Shown here: piece by piece, positions 41,022 through 48,420 of the stretch
How positions within the stretch are numbered: the first letter of the stretch is position 1
Layout of the letters: each line of letters opens with the position of its first letter
DNA from: CAYVDH01 sp964450355
GTDB taxonomy: Bacteria; Bacteroidota; Bacteroidia; NS11-12g; UBA955
Reading direction: 5' to 3'
Length of the DNA: 48,420 bases
NCBI GenBank assembly: GCA_964450355.1
Contig: CAYVDH010000007.1
Coordinates: 1-48,420 of the forward strand
The notes under the pieces: model-generated
The model's database searches: none
Seen by the model: only the letters and a program-made list of their open reading frames with translations
What the model was told of the DNA's origin: nothing
Program-made: the position numbers and the translations under genes

Positions 41022-42113
41022 ATGATTCCCATAACCAAACCATACATCACTGATACAGACATAGCAGCCGTTACAGATGTGCTAAAAACTGGCATGTTGG
41101 TGCAAGGTGAAAATGTATTGGCTTTAGAAAAATATGTAGGCGAATACCTTGGTAATTGCCATGTAGCATCGGTAAGCAATGGCACTGCCACTATGCACTT
41201 GATGTTAAAAATAAACAACATTGGCAAAGGTGATGAAGTTATAGTTCCAGCTTTCTCTTATGTGGCTACGGCTAATGTGGTGGAGCTTGTGGGTGCTACT
41301 CCCATATTTGTTGATATAGAATTAGATACATTCAATATCGATGTCAGTAAAATTGAAGAAAAAATAAATGCCAACACAAAAGCCATACTTGCTGTTCACG
41401 AATTTGGACTAGCAGCTAATGTTGAGGCTTTAAAATTAATTTGTGACAAACACAATGTATTGTTTTTAGAAGATGCAGCTTGTGCCTTAGGAGCCGAATA
41501 CAATGGTAGCAAAACAGGCACATTTGGACAATCTGCTTCATTCTCATTGCATCCTCGCAAAGCCATAACCAGTGGTGAAGGTGGACTAATTGTAAGCAAA
41601 GATGCAGCATATATAGAAAAATGTAAAGTCATTCGCAATCATGGTGTAGATCCAACTAAAGGTCATACTGGTTTTACCGAAGCAGGTTTTAATTACCGCA
41701 TGACAGACTTTCAAGCAGCTTTGGTACTTTCACAATTCAAACGCTTTCAATTCATATTGGATGAGAAACAAAAAATAGCAACAACTTATTTAAACGAAAT
41801 CAATAATCCTAAATTAATACTTCCCAAAGTACATGAAGGGTATTACCATTCATGGCAATCATTTCATATCATACTCAATGGCATAAGCCAAGCAGAGGCA
41901 ATAGCCAAATTAAAAGAAATAGGAATAGGCTCTAATTATGGAGCTCAATGCATTCCACAAATGGATTATTATCAAAACAAATACCATTTGAATTCGGCTA
42001 CTATGTTTCCAAATGCTTACAATGCTTGGCAAAATGGTTTGGTTATACCATTGTATCCACAATTAACACAGCAAGAAATTCAACACATTATAAATACATT
42101 AAATCAGTTATAA
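41022..42113 (+). CDS. DegT/DnrJ/EryC1/StrS sugar aminotransferase
   Basis: A 363-residue PLP enzyme. The Schiff-base Lys180 lies in SLHPRKAITSGEGG, the PLP-binding Asp151 in FLEDAACALGA, and the substrate-loop motif VSNGTATMHL is near residue 51. It makes an amino sugar nucleotide for the surface polysaccharide; which keto-sugar it uses cannot be read. First of the sugar-modifying genes; the epimerase begins 3 bp downstream. Confidence 0.94.
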   Translation: MIPITKPYITDTDIAAVTDVLKTGMLVQGENVLALEKYVGEYLGNCHVASVSNGTATMHLMLKINNIGKGDEVIVPAFSYVATANVVELVGATPIFVDIELDTFNIDVSKIEEKINANTKAILAVHEFGLAANVEALKLICDKHNVLFLEDAACALGAEYNGSKTGTFGQSASFSLHPRKAITSGEGGLIVSKDAAYIEKCKVIRNHGVDPTKGHTGFTEAGFNYRMTDFQAALVLSQFKRFQFILDEKQKIATTYLNEINNPKLILPKVHEGYYHSWQSFHIILNGISQAEAIAKLKEIGIGSNYGAQCIPQMDYYQNKYHLNSATMFPNAYNAWQNGLVIPLYPQLTQQEIQHIINTLNQL

Positions 42114-42116
42114 AAA

Positions 42117-43076
42117 ATGCAAAACAAAACGATTTTCATTACAGGAGGAGCAGGTTTCATAGCCAATACCCTCATCAAAACATTAATTAACGACAACAAA
42201 ATTGTTGTTTATGACAATTTTCACAGAGATACTTTAACAGACAGTGGTTATGCCAATCATCCAAACATGACCATAGTAAAAGGCGATGTATTGGATTATC
42301 CTTTGCTTGAAAAAAGCATGAAAGGATGCAATATCATAGTTCATGCGGCAGGTATTGCTGGCATAGATACAGTAATTAAAGATCCAGTAAAAACAATGAG
42401 AGTGAACATGATTGGAACTGCTAATGCTTTAGAAGCAGCACATCAAATAGGAGGAGTAGAGAGATTTATTGATTTTTCAACTTCAGAAGTGTTTGGTTCA
42501 ATGGCATTCCGTTCTTCAGAAACCGATCAGACAGTGGCTGGAACTACAGGAGAAGCAAGATGGACTTATGCAGTGAGTAAGTTGGCAGGTGAACATTTAG
42601 CTCATGCTTATCACAGTAAATACCACTTACCGGTAGTTACTGTTAGACCATTCAATGTGTATGGACCGGGACAAACAGGCGAAGGTGCCATTCAAATATT
42701 CATAAAAAAAGCGTTGAACAACGAAGACATCTATATTGATGGCGATGGCAATCAAATTCGTGCTTGGTGTTTTGTTGATGATTTTGTGGATTGTTTATTT
42801 AAATGTTTAGAAAGTCCTAAAGCTATAGGAGAAAGTTTCAATATAGGTAATGCAAGAGCTGTAATTACTATTTTAGGATTAGCACAAACAGTATGTAGAG
42901 TACTAAATTCTAAATCAAAAATAATTTTCCGTGCACCACTAAGTGCAGATATAGCTTTACGTATTCCAAGTGTAGATAAAGCTTTTGAAATATTGGATTT
43001 TAAAGCAAAAGTAGATTTAGAAGAAGGTATTTTAAAAACAGCAGAAGCATTTAAAGAACAACTAGCTGCTAAATAA
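42117..43076 (+). CDS. NAD-dependent sugar epimerase/dehydratase (extended SDR)
   Basis: A 319-residue extended short-chain dehydrogenase. The nucleotide-binding motif is TGGAGFIA (residues 9-16; the last Gly of GxxGxxG is Ala). The catalytic Ser is in STSEVFG and the Tyr/Lys pair is Y151 and K155 (YAVSK). RPFNVYGPGQ is the usual substrate-side motif. A role as a UDP-sugar epimerase or dehydratase in the polysaccharide pathway is inferred from context. Confidence 0.93.
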   Translation: MQNKTIFITGGAGFIANTLIKTLINDNKIVVYDNFHRDTLTDSGYANHPNMTIVKGDVLDYPLLEKSMKGCNIIVHAAGIAGIDTVIKDPVKTMRVNMIGTANALEAAHQIGGVERFIDFSTSEVFGSMAFRSSETDQTVAGTTGEARWTYAVSKLAGEHLAHAYHSKYHLPVVTVRPFNVYGPGQTGEGAIQIFIKKALNNEDIYIDGDGNQIRAWCFVDDFVDCLFKCLESPKAIGESFNIGNARAVITILGLAQTVCRVLNSKSKIIFRAPLSADIALRIPSVDKAFEILDFKAKVDLEEGILKTAEAFKEQLAAK

Positions 43077-43102
43077 TTTTATTCTCATCCAAACATTTTT
43101 GA

Positions 43103-44167
43103 TTGAATAATCTAATTACAGATATAACAGAACTAAAGCAAGTAGTTGTTAATTATAATCTTTGGATAAATGAATGTGAAAATGCCTTGTTTTTTCATCA
43201 TTCAGAATACCTTTTTTTATTAGAAAATCATTTACAATGCAAGGCTTATGTTGTTGTTTGTAAAAGTGAAAATAATGACTGGTTGGGTGTATTGCCATTA
43301 TTATTAAAAGAAACCGAAATAGGAAATGTCATAAATTCCTTAGCTTACTTTGGTTCTAATGGTTGTTTTTTAGTAAAAGATGAAAATAATACTGACATTC
43401 AAATGGCTTTATTAAAAGCATTAGAAACTTGGAGTGGAAGTATAAATGCTTTAAGTTGGAATCTTGTAAGTAATTATTTTTTAGCAAACCAACTTGATTT
43501 AGTTAAAGCAAATATTGAACTAAACAATGTATCAGAAAGAATAGGTCAGGTAACAGAAATGCCTGATTTTTCTGAACATTTTGAAAATGACTTAATGGCT
43601 GTTTTTGAAGACCCACGTCCACGCAATATTCGAAAAGCCTTAAAAAGTGGAGTAGAGGTAGAATTATCAGATGGAAATAAAGAAGATTGGGAATTTTTAC
43701 ATCAAATTCATGCTCAAAATATGGGAGCAATTGGAGCACCTGTTAAACACCTTTCTTTTTTTACTGATATTCCGACTTTCATTTCAAAAAAACATTACAG
43801 TCTATACATAGCAAAACTCAATGGTAAAAAAATTGCTGCCATGTTGGTCTTTCAATACAATAAAACCGTTGAATATTATACTCCTGGTACCGATGTGGAA
43901 TACAGAAATTTACAGCCTAGTAGTTTGCTTATTTTTCAGGCCATGAAAGACTTAGCTGCCAAAGGTTATAAATATTGGAACTGGGGTGGAACAGCTAGCC
44001 GAGAAGCAGGTGTTTATGATTTTAAAAAGAAATGGGGAGCAACTGAAAAATTATATTGGCACATGACTAAAATAAAAAATCCTGAGCTTTTAAATTATTC
44101 TTCAAAAGATTTAATGGAACATTTTTATGGATTTTTTGTCATCCCATTTAATCAACTAAAAAATTAA
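43103..44167 (+). CDS. FemAB/GNAT-like acyltransferase
   Basis: A 354-residue protein with the tandem GNAT fold of FemAB-type proteins. The C-terminal half is clearest: RPRNIRKALKSGVEVE, IAAMLVFQYNKTVEYYTPGTD, SSLLIFQAMKDLAAKGYKYW and WNWGGT. It probably adds an aminoacyl or acyl group to an amino sugar made by its neighbours. The start is TTG at 43103; there is no near ATG. Specificity is unknown. Confidence 0.82.
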   Translation: MNNLITDITELKQVVVNYNLWINECENALFFHHSEYLFLLENHLQCKAYVVVCKSENNDWLGVLPLLLKETEIGNVINSLAYFGSNGCFLVKDENNTDIQMALLKALETWSGSINALSWNLVSNYFLANQLDLVKANIELNNVSERIGQVTEMPDFSEHFENDLMAVFEDPRPRNIRKALKSGVEVELSDGNKEDWEFLHQIHAQNMGAIGAPVKHLSFFTDIPTFISKKHYSLYIAKLNGKKIAAMLVFQYNKTVEYYTPGTDVEYRNLQPSSLLIFQAMKDLAAKGYKYWNWGGTASREAGVYDFKKKWGATEKLYWHMTKIKNPELLNYSSKDLMEHFYGFFVIPFNQLKN

Positions 44168-44171
44168 CAGA

Positions 44172-44843
44172 ATGGAAAAAAATAAAAAACTAATCATTTT
44201 TGGAACAGCTGCAATTGCTGAGGTAGTTTATTGGTATTTCAAAGAAGACAGTGAATATGAACCGATAGCATTTTGTGTAAATAAAGACAGAATTGAGAAC
44301 CAAACTTTGTTGGGATTGCCTGTAACACCATTCGAAGAAATAACGGAAAATTATCCTCCTTCGGAATATGAAATGTACATTGCAGTGGGATATACTAAAT
44401 TAAATAAAGTAAGAATAGATTTGTACAACGAAGCCAAAGCCAAAGGTTACAAACTTGCTACTTATGTGCATTCAAAAATTAAAATTTGGGGAAACAATGA
44501 AATTGGTGACAATACCTTTATATATGAAGACAATACCATTCAACCTTATGTAAAAATTGGTAGCAATGTAGTACTTTGGAGTGGTAATCACATAGGTCAT
44601 CACAGCCAAATTGGAAGCCATTGTTTTTTAACTTCGCATGTCGTGGTTTCAGGATTTGTAAATATAGGAGAAGCAACATTCATAGGTGTAAATGCCACTT
44701 TAAGAGATTCTATAAACATAGGGAAAAACAATGTAATTGGAGCAGGAACATTAATACTGGGTAACACAGAAGACGACCAAGTATTCATTGGAACCAGGTC
44801 TGTAGCCATAGAAAAACACAGTTCGGACATTAAGAAATTTTAA
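44172..44843 (+). CDS. NeuD-like hexapeptide sugar O/N-acyltransferase
   Basis: A 223-residue cytoplasmic enzyme. Residues 1-90 are the NeuD-type PglD_N domain (LIIFGTAAIAEVVYWYF, then MYIAVGYTKLNKVR). Residues 95-210 are left-handed beta-helix hexapeptide repeats (IGDNTFIYEDN, IGSNVVLWSGN, IGHHSQIGSH, IGEATFIGVNA). The trimeric enzyme would acetylate or formylate a sugar nucleotide. It begins 4 bp after the FemAB-like gene. Confidence 0.9.
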   Translation: MEKNKKLIIFGTAAIAEVVYWYFKEDSEYEPIAFCVNKDRIENQTLLGLPVTPFEEITENYPPSEYEMYIAVGYTKLNKVRIDLYNEAKAKGYKLATYVHSKIKIWGNNEIGDNTFIYEDNTIQPYVKIGSNVVLWSGNHIGHHSQIGSHCFLTSHVVVSGFVNIGEATFIGVNATLRDSINIGKNNVIGAGTLILGNTEDDQVFIGTRSVAIEKHSSDIKKF

Positions 44844-44844
44844 C

Positions 44845-45792
44845 ATGATAAATTGGAATAAATCAAATTGTATTTTTAAGGCAAATGGACAATTTCCTTT
44901 CATGAAAAGTCATACTGCTATGTGCATTCCTTACCATCTGCATGATTCAATTTTCAGAATTTATTTTTCAACCAGAGGCGAGAGATACAATCCACAAGTT
45001 GGGTATATAGAAATTGATATAAATAACACAAGTCAAATTTTAAATATTTCAGAAAACCCAGTACTCGAAAATGGTCCTGAGTCACACTTTGATTACAATG
45101 GATTATACAGTGGTTGTGTGGTTAAAAGAAACAATGAATTATGGATGTATTACAGCGGTAGAATTAACTTAGAGAACGACATGTACCAAGTGTCTGCTGG
45201 ATTAGCCATTTCAAAAGACAATGGATTATCATTCGAAAAGTATTCACCATCACCGGTACATCAAAGAAACATACACGATCCATGGTTGGTATCCACACCA
45301 TTTGTCATGCCATATAACAACGGTTGGCGAATGTATTATTTAAGTGGAAGAAGAATAGAAAGGTATTCGAATACAGATTACAAATCATTTTATGATATCA
45401 GATCAGCATTTTCAAATGATGGAATTGAATGGAAATCAGAAAATAAAATACACATTCCAATTAACGATAAAATAAGCAATGTTGCTGCACCAAATATCAT
45501 CAGAATTTCTGATAAATATTACTTTATGACCTATTCATATGTTGAAGAAAACAATGGATATCAATTAGGGGCTGCTTACAGTGAAAATCTAAATGATTGG
45601 ACCATTTGCAATTCAATTTTTGATTCAGTAAAAAAAGAAAATTGGGACAAAACCAGAGCTTACCCTTGTTCATTTTTATATGAGGATAAAATATATGTAG
45701 TGTATGGAGCTGATAATTTTGGAAAAGAAGGTATAGGTTTATTGAATGTTAATACTACGGAGTTGCTAAACTGGATTGAAAAAAATAAATAA
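44845..45792 (+). CDS. Five-bladed beta-propeller protein (GH43/GH32-like)
   Basis: A 315-residue protein without signal peptide. Repeated blade motifs are visible (RIYFSTRGERYNPQVGY, LWMYYSGRIN, WRMYYLSGRR, YYFMTYSYVEE, KIYVVYGADNFG), as in GH43/GH68-fold enzymes. Proteins like this occur in surface-glycan loci, where their role is unclear; they may be glycosyltransferase partners or sugar hydrolases. A cytoplasmic place argues against digestion of outside polymers. ATG at 44845, 1 bp after neuD-like. Confidence 0.75.
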   Translation: MINWNKSNCIFKANGQFPFMKSHTAMCIPYHLHDSIFRIYFSTRGERYNPQVGYIEIDINNTSQILNISENPVLENGPESHFDYNGLYSGCVVKRNNELWMYYSGRINLENDMYQVSAGLAISKDNGLSFEKYSPSPVHQRNIHDPWLVSTPFVMPYNNGWRMYYLSGRRIERYSNTDYKSFYDIRSAFSNDGIEWKSENKIHIPINDKISNVAAPNIIRISDKYYFMTYSYVEENNGYQLGAAYSENLNDWTICNSIFDSVKKENWDKTRAYPCSFLYEDKIYVVYGADNFGKEGIGLLNVNTTELLNWIEKNK

Positions 45793-47077
45793 AATAGCTT
45801 GTGTTGGCAACATGAACAACATGATGTTGCCATCTGCTTTGTATTTAAAAGACAAAGGATACAAGGTAACATTGTTTTTATTGAACGAATTTGATCATTT
45901 CAGTCCACAAGCCGATACTGACCAAGACATTGACATTGATATTATAAAATTAGGTTGGAAAGAGGATAATTTTTCTGATATCAATAGACAAACAATTATC
46001 AATACATTCAAGGGATATGATTTTTTTATAGGCACAGATTATTCAGCAGCTTTTTTAAATAAAGCCAACATCAAATTGGATATTTATTTTCCTGCTGGAA
46101 CGGATTTGTCAGAATGGCCATTTAAACAATCAAAAAGACTCATACCTTACCGATGGGAGTTTAATATCACATTGTGTTCTATAGCTCAATTTAAAGGCAT
46201 ACAACATGCCAAATATTTAGCTATAGACCCTACAAACAAAGAATACGAAGAACAAATCATTAAAATAAGAGGAAATGCAATTCACACAGAAAACATTCCT
46301 TATCATTACCTCCATTTTTTTGAAAATACAATCGAATTAAAAGATGAAACTTTATTGCAGCTTAAACACCAAATTAATTCGTTTGAATTTAAAATAATTC
46401 AACATGGGAGACAAGAGTGGACCATGTCTGAAAATAGTGATCATTACAAGGGAAACGAAAGACTTATCAATGGTTTTAATGACTTTATAAAAAAAACTAA
46501 TTCCAATTCTTGCTTGATATTATTGGAATATGGAAGCGATGTACTAGCCAGTAAAAAGTTAATTAAAGAATTAGGCATAGAAAATCATGTCATTTGGCTA
46601 CCTAAAATGCTTAGAAAATACCTATTTCATTTTTTATCTCATTCAGATATTGGAATAGGATCATTTGGCAGAAGTTGGTATTCATCTTGTGCAGTGTATG
46701 AAATAATTATGGCATCATTGCCACTGATTGCATACAGAGATTTAAAATTGTACGAAAAATACGAGATGTATCCTTTATTAAATGCTAATAGTATTGAAGA
46801 AATTTCACTTCAACTAACACATGGATACAATCATTTGGATGAACTAAAAAAAATGGGTAAGGCTTCCTATCAATGGTTATTGAAAAAACAAGAAAAAAGA
46901 GTAAATAATTTACTTAGAATCATTGATGAGAAAGAAAAGAGTTATAGCTTAATAAAAAATCTAATAGAAAGAATAGCACATTTTCCTTGTTATTTATATA
47001 AATACCAATTACTAAAACCCATTTCATGGGCAATTGAATTTTATACAGTGAGATTAACTAAGAATAGAATTGCATGA
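45776..47077 (+). CDS. Glycosyltransferase, GT4/GT-B-like
   Basis: A 433-residue protein. The N-terminal Rossmann half starts IACVGNMNNMMLPSALYLKDKGYKV, like GT-B enzymes that bind the acceptor. The C-terminal half has FKIIQHGRQEWT, LILLEYGSD, NHVIWLPKMLRKYLFHFLSHSDIGIGSF and YEIIMASLPLIAYRD, the region that binds the sugar nucleotide in GT4. The start is TTG at 45776, overlapping the propeller gene by 17 bp. It ends in an ATGA overlap with hisH. Donor and acceptor are unknown. Confidence 0.82.
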   Translation: MKKINKIACVGNMNNMMLPSALYLKDKGYKVTLFLLNEFDHFSPQADTDQDIDIDIIKLGWKEDNFSDINRQTIINTFKGYDFFIGTDYSAAFLNKANIKLDIYFPAGTDLSEWPFKQSKRLIPYRWEFNITLCSIAQFKGIQHAKYLAIDPTNKEYEEQIIKIRGNAIHTENIPYHYLHFFENTIELKDETLLQLKHQINSFEFKIIQHGRQEWTMSENSDHYKGNERLINGFNDFIKKTNSNSCLILLEYGSDVLASKKLIKELGIENHVIWLPKMLRKYLFHFLSHSDIGIGSFGRSWYSSCAVYEIIMASLPLIAYRDLKLYEKYEMYPLLNANSIEEISLQLTHGYNHLDELKKMGKASYQWLLKKQEKRVNNLLRIIDEKEKSYSLIKNLIERIAHFPCYLYKYQLLKPISWAIEFYTVRLTKNRIA

Positions 47078-47685
47078 TAACAATAGTCAATTACGGATTA
47101 GGAAATTTGGGAAGCATACAGAACATGCTAAAAAAAATAGGTGTTATAGATGTGCTTATTTCTAACAATCCAGATGATATATTAAATGCAGACAAATTAA
47201 TATTACCTGGTGTTGGAGCATTTGATGCAGGTATGAGTAAAATCAATAATTTAGGCTTAGTGCCTGTTTTAAATAAAGCAGTAATGGAATTGAAAAAACC
47301 AGTATTAGGCATTTGTTTAGGCATGCAACTGATGACTCAAAAAAGTGAAGAAGGAGAATTAAAAGGGTTATCGTGGATGAATGCTGAAGTGAAAAAATTT
47401 CAATTTGAAAACTCAGAACTTAAGGTACCACATATGGGTTGGAATTTTGTAGAAGTTAAAGACGAAAATTTAAAAATGAATTTAATTGATCCATCAAGGT
47501 TTTATTTTGTACATTCGTATTACATACAATGCCACGATACAAGCGATGTACTAATAACTTGTCAATACGGAAATGAATTTGTAGCAGGTTTTAAAAAAGA
47601 CAACATGATGGGAGTTCAATTTCACCCTGAAAAAAGCCATAAATACGGCATGGAATTAATGCGTTATTTTGTTGAAAAATTTTAG
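47074..47685 (+). CDS. hisH: HisH, glutamine amidotransferase subunit
   Basis: A 203-residue class I glutamine amidotransferase of the HisH type. The catalytic triad is Cys81 in GICLGMQLM, with His184 and Glu186 in QFHPEK. The N-terminal NYGLGNLGSI is diagnostic of HisH. In histidine synthesis it feeds ammonia to HisF, but in O-antigen loci paralogues feed an amidotransferase such as WbpG to make acetamidino sugars. Here it ends the polysaccharide genes, with no hisF or wbpG beside it in the window. Confidence 0.9.
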   Translation: MITIVNYGLGNLGSIQNMLKKIGVIDVLISNNPDDILNADKLILPGVGAFDAGMSKINNLGLVPVLNKAVMELKKPVLGICLGMQLMTQKSEEGELKGLSWMNAEVKKFQFENSELKVPHMGWNFVEVKDENLKMNLIDPSRFYFVHSYYIQCHDTSDVLITCQYGNEFVAGFKKDNMMGVQFHPEKSHKYGMELMRYFVEKF

Positions 47686-47730
47686 TAACAACATTGTAAG
47701 TAACAACATTGTAAGTAACAACATTGTTAC
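47685..47730. repeat. Three tandem 15-bp repeats with dyad symmetry
   Basis: Three head-to-tail copies of GTAACAACATTGTAA, starting at 47685, 47700 and 47715. The last ends in GTTAC, so 47715-47730 is GTAACAA-N2-TTGTTAC, a perfect 7-bp dyad. The block overlaps the -33 region of the ATPase promoter and looks like a row of repressor sites. Confidence 0.72.
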
Positions 47731-47754
47731 TTTTTCAAATTTCATTTATATTTG
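47724..47754 (+). promoter_or_regulatory. Promoter of the AAA ATPase gene
   Basis: TTG (47724-47726), a 20-nt spacer and TATATTTG (47747-47754) match the Bacteroidota consensus exactly. The ATG follows 5 bp after the -7 box, so transcription probably starts at or next to the start codon (leaderless mRNA). Confidence 0.75.
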
Positions 47755-47759
47755 TAGAA

Positions 47760-48420
47760 ATGAAAATAGATAAAACACCTTTTATGTATGGACAAATAGT
47801 AGATAATACTTATTTTGTAAACAGGCAAAAGGAGCTTCATAAATTTCAATTAGAGTTAACTAGCGGTATTCATCAAATCGTTATTTCACCACGTAGATGG
47901 GGTAAATCTTCTTTTGTAAAACAAGCTGCAAACAATTTAAAATCAAATGAAAAGATTGTATTTATTTTTATAGATTTATTCAGTATTAGAACAGAAAGAG
48001 AGTTTTTTGAAACAATTTCAAAACAAATTATATCAAGCACTTACAATACTTTTGACGAAGTAAGGACTATACTTTCTAAATTACTTTCATCGTTAACACC
48101 AAAAATATCATTAAGTCCTGACCCAACACAAAATATAGAAATTGATTTTAATTGGAAAAGCAAAACTGAGTCAATAGCAGAGATACTTAATTTAGCTGAA
48201 AAAATTGCTGAAAAAAAGAAAATTAGAATAATCATGTGTTTTGATGAATTTCAAAACATTGCAAATTTTACTGAATCAAAGTCGTTTCAAAAATTATTGC
48301 GTTCATATTGGCAAAAACATAAACATGTTACCTATTGTTTGTATGGAAGCAATAGAAGCATGATGGAAGAAATGTTTCAAAAACAAATCTACTCGAGTTG
48401 TTTATCGCATAATCAACAAA
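47760..48420 (+). CDS. AAA-family ATPase, C-terminus beyond window
   Basis: The frame is open from the ATG at 47760 to the window end, giving 220 residues without a stop. Residues 1-40 begin MKIDKTPFMYGQIVDNTYFV. The P-loop is SPRRWGKSS (43-51), the variant with Arg-Arg seen in AAA_14/ATPase_2 (archaeal-type STAND-like) proteins. Walker B is IIMCFDEF with D162-E163, followed by LYGSNRSMMEEMF as the sensor region. Many relatives have a C-terminal DUF234 nuclease-like domain, which cannot be seen here. Own promoter and operator repeats lie upstream. It is separate from the polysaccharide operon in function. Confidence 0.85.
   Translation, partial: MKIDKTPFMYGQIVDNTYFVNRQKELHKFQLELTSGIHQIVISPRRWGKSSFVKQAANNLKSNEKIVFIFIDLFSIRTEREFFETISKQIISSTYNTFDEVRTILSKLLSSLTPKISLSPDPTQNIEIDFNWKSKTESIAEILNLAEKIAEKKKIRIIMCFDEFQNIANFTESKSFQKLLRSYWQKHKHVTYCLYGSNRSMMEEMFQKQIYSSCLSHNQQ

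Noticed and set aside
47685..47730. Tandem repeats as a CRISPR array
   Set aside because: The unit is 15 bp with no spacers and only three copies over a promoter; it is an operator-like repeat.
1..48420. tRNA, rRNA, insertion sequence transposases and CRISPR arrays
   Set aside because: I looked for T-loop motifs, rRNA blocks, DDE or HUH transposase motifs and spaced repeats on both strands and saw none; short or divergent cases could still be missed by eye.

Overview
Organism. The window is AT-rich (roughly 30-33% GC by eye) and is almost certainly from a Bacteroidota chromosome. The evidence is a CHU_C/type-B type IX secretion C-terminal domain, the Bacteroidota form of YbeY, a UpxY/NusG-like antiterminator heading a surface-polysaccharide locus, a group III truncated haemoglobin, and several promoters of the Bacteroidota type (TTG, 19-21 nt, TAnnTTTG). 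No rRNA, tRNA, CRISPR array or insertion sequence was recognised.

Layout. 1-8.2 kb (minus): housekeeping genes, namely an Ig-like lipoprotein (cut by the window edge), mnmG, ybeY, a secreted CHU_C protein, an M16 protease pair (one catalytic, one not) and a LUD-like protein. 8.2-11.75 kb (plus): ABC exporter, Gfo/Idh/MocA oxidoreductase and GT2 glycosyltransferase in overlapping or nearly abutting genes. 12-13.6 kb: two exported or membrane-anchored hypotheticals. 13.6-16.1 kb: two toxin-antitoxin modules, a tripartite HipBST (split HipA, with three evenly spaced operators) and a HigBA. 16.5-27.5 kb (minus, visibly higher GC): a defence operon in the order DUF262/DUF1524 nuclease, hsdM, hsdS, darT, darG, hsdR, YgjP-like metallopeptidase; that is, a type I restriction system with a DarTG DNA ADP-ribosylation toxin-antitoxin pair inside it. 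29.1-35.5 kb (minus): UbiA-family protein, then a respiratory/NO-stress group (ccoN-like oxidase, a CcoO protein fused to a second cytochrome c domain, two small membrane proteins, truncated haemoglobin, Ric/YtfE) next to an NsrR-type Rrf2 regulator. Matching dyads lie on both sides of the regulator gene. 35.5 kb: 5-formyl-THF cyclo-ligase. 37.6-47.7 kb (plus): surface polysaccharide locus with winged-helix regulator, UpxY/NusG, Wzm/Wzt exporter, aminotransferase, SDR epimerase, FemAB-like and NeuD-like acyltransferases, beta-propeller protein, glycosyltransferase and HisH. The window ends inside an AAA ATPase gene.

Most interesting structure. Two unrelated minus-strand genes (27881-28537 and 36268-37299) each sit in a unit that looks like a solitary integron gene cassette. 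Each unit starts at a G/TT site (GTTAGGT or GTTAGCG) and ends in an imperfect dyad next to another G/TT. Joining the two ends of each unit would complete a long attC-like hairpin. The sequence 5' of both units (28562-28905 and 37291-37545) is one shared dispersed repeat, and its homology stops at the predicted crossover base in both places. This suggests an attI-like receiving site carried by a dispersed Bacteroidota repeat, with different cassettes plugged into it. No integrase gene is in the window.

How the genes work together. The defence block combines modification-dependent cleavage (type I R-M and DUF262), abortive DNA ADP-ribosylation (DarTG) and two further TA modules. The oxidase, haemoglobin and Ric group looks like one NO/low-oxygen response under Rrf2. 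The polysaccharide locus has regulator, antiterminator, exporter and sugar-tailoring genes in transcriptional order.
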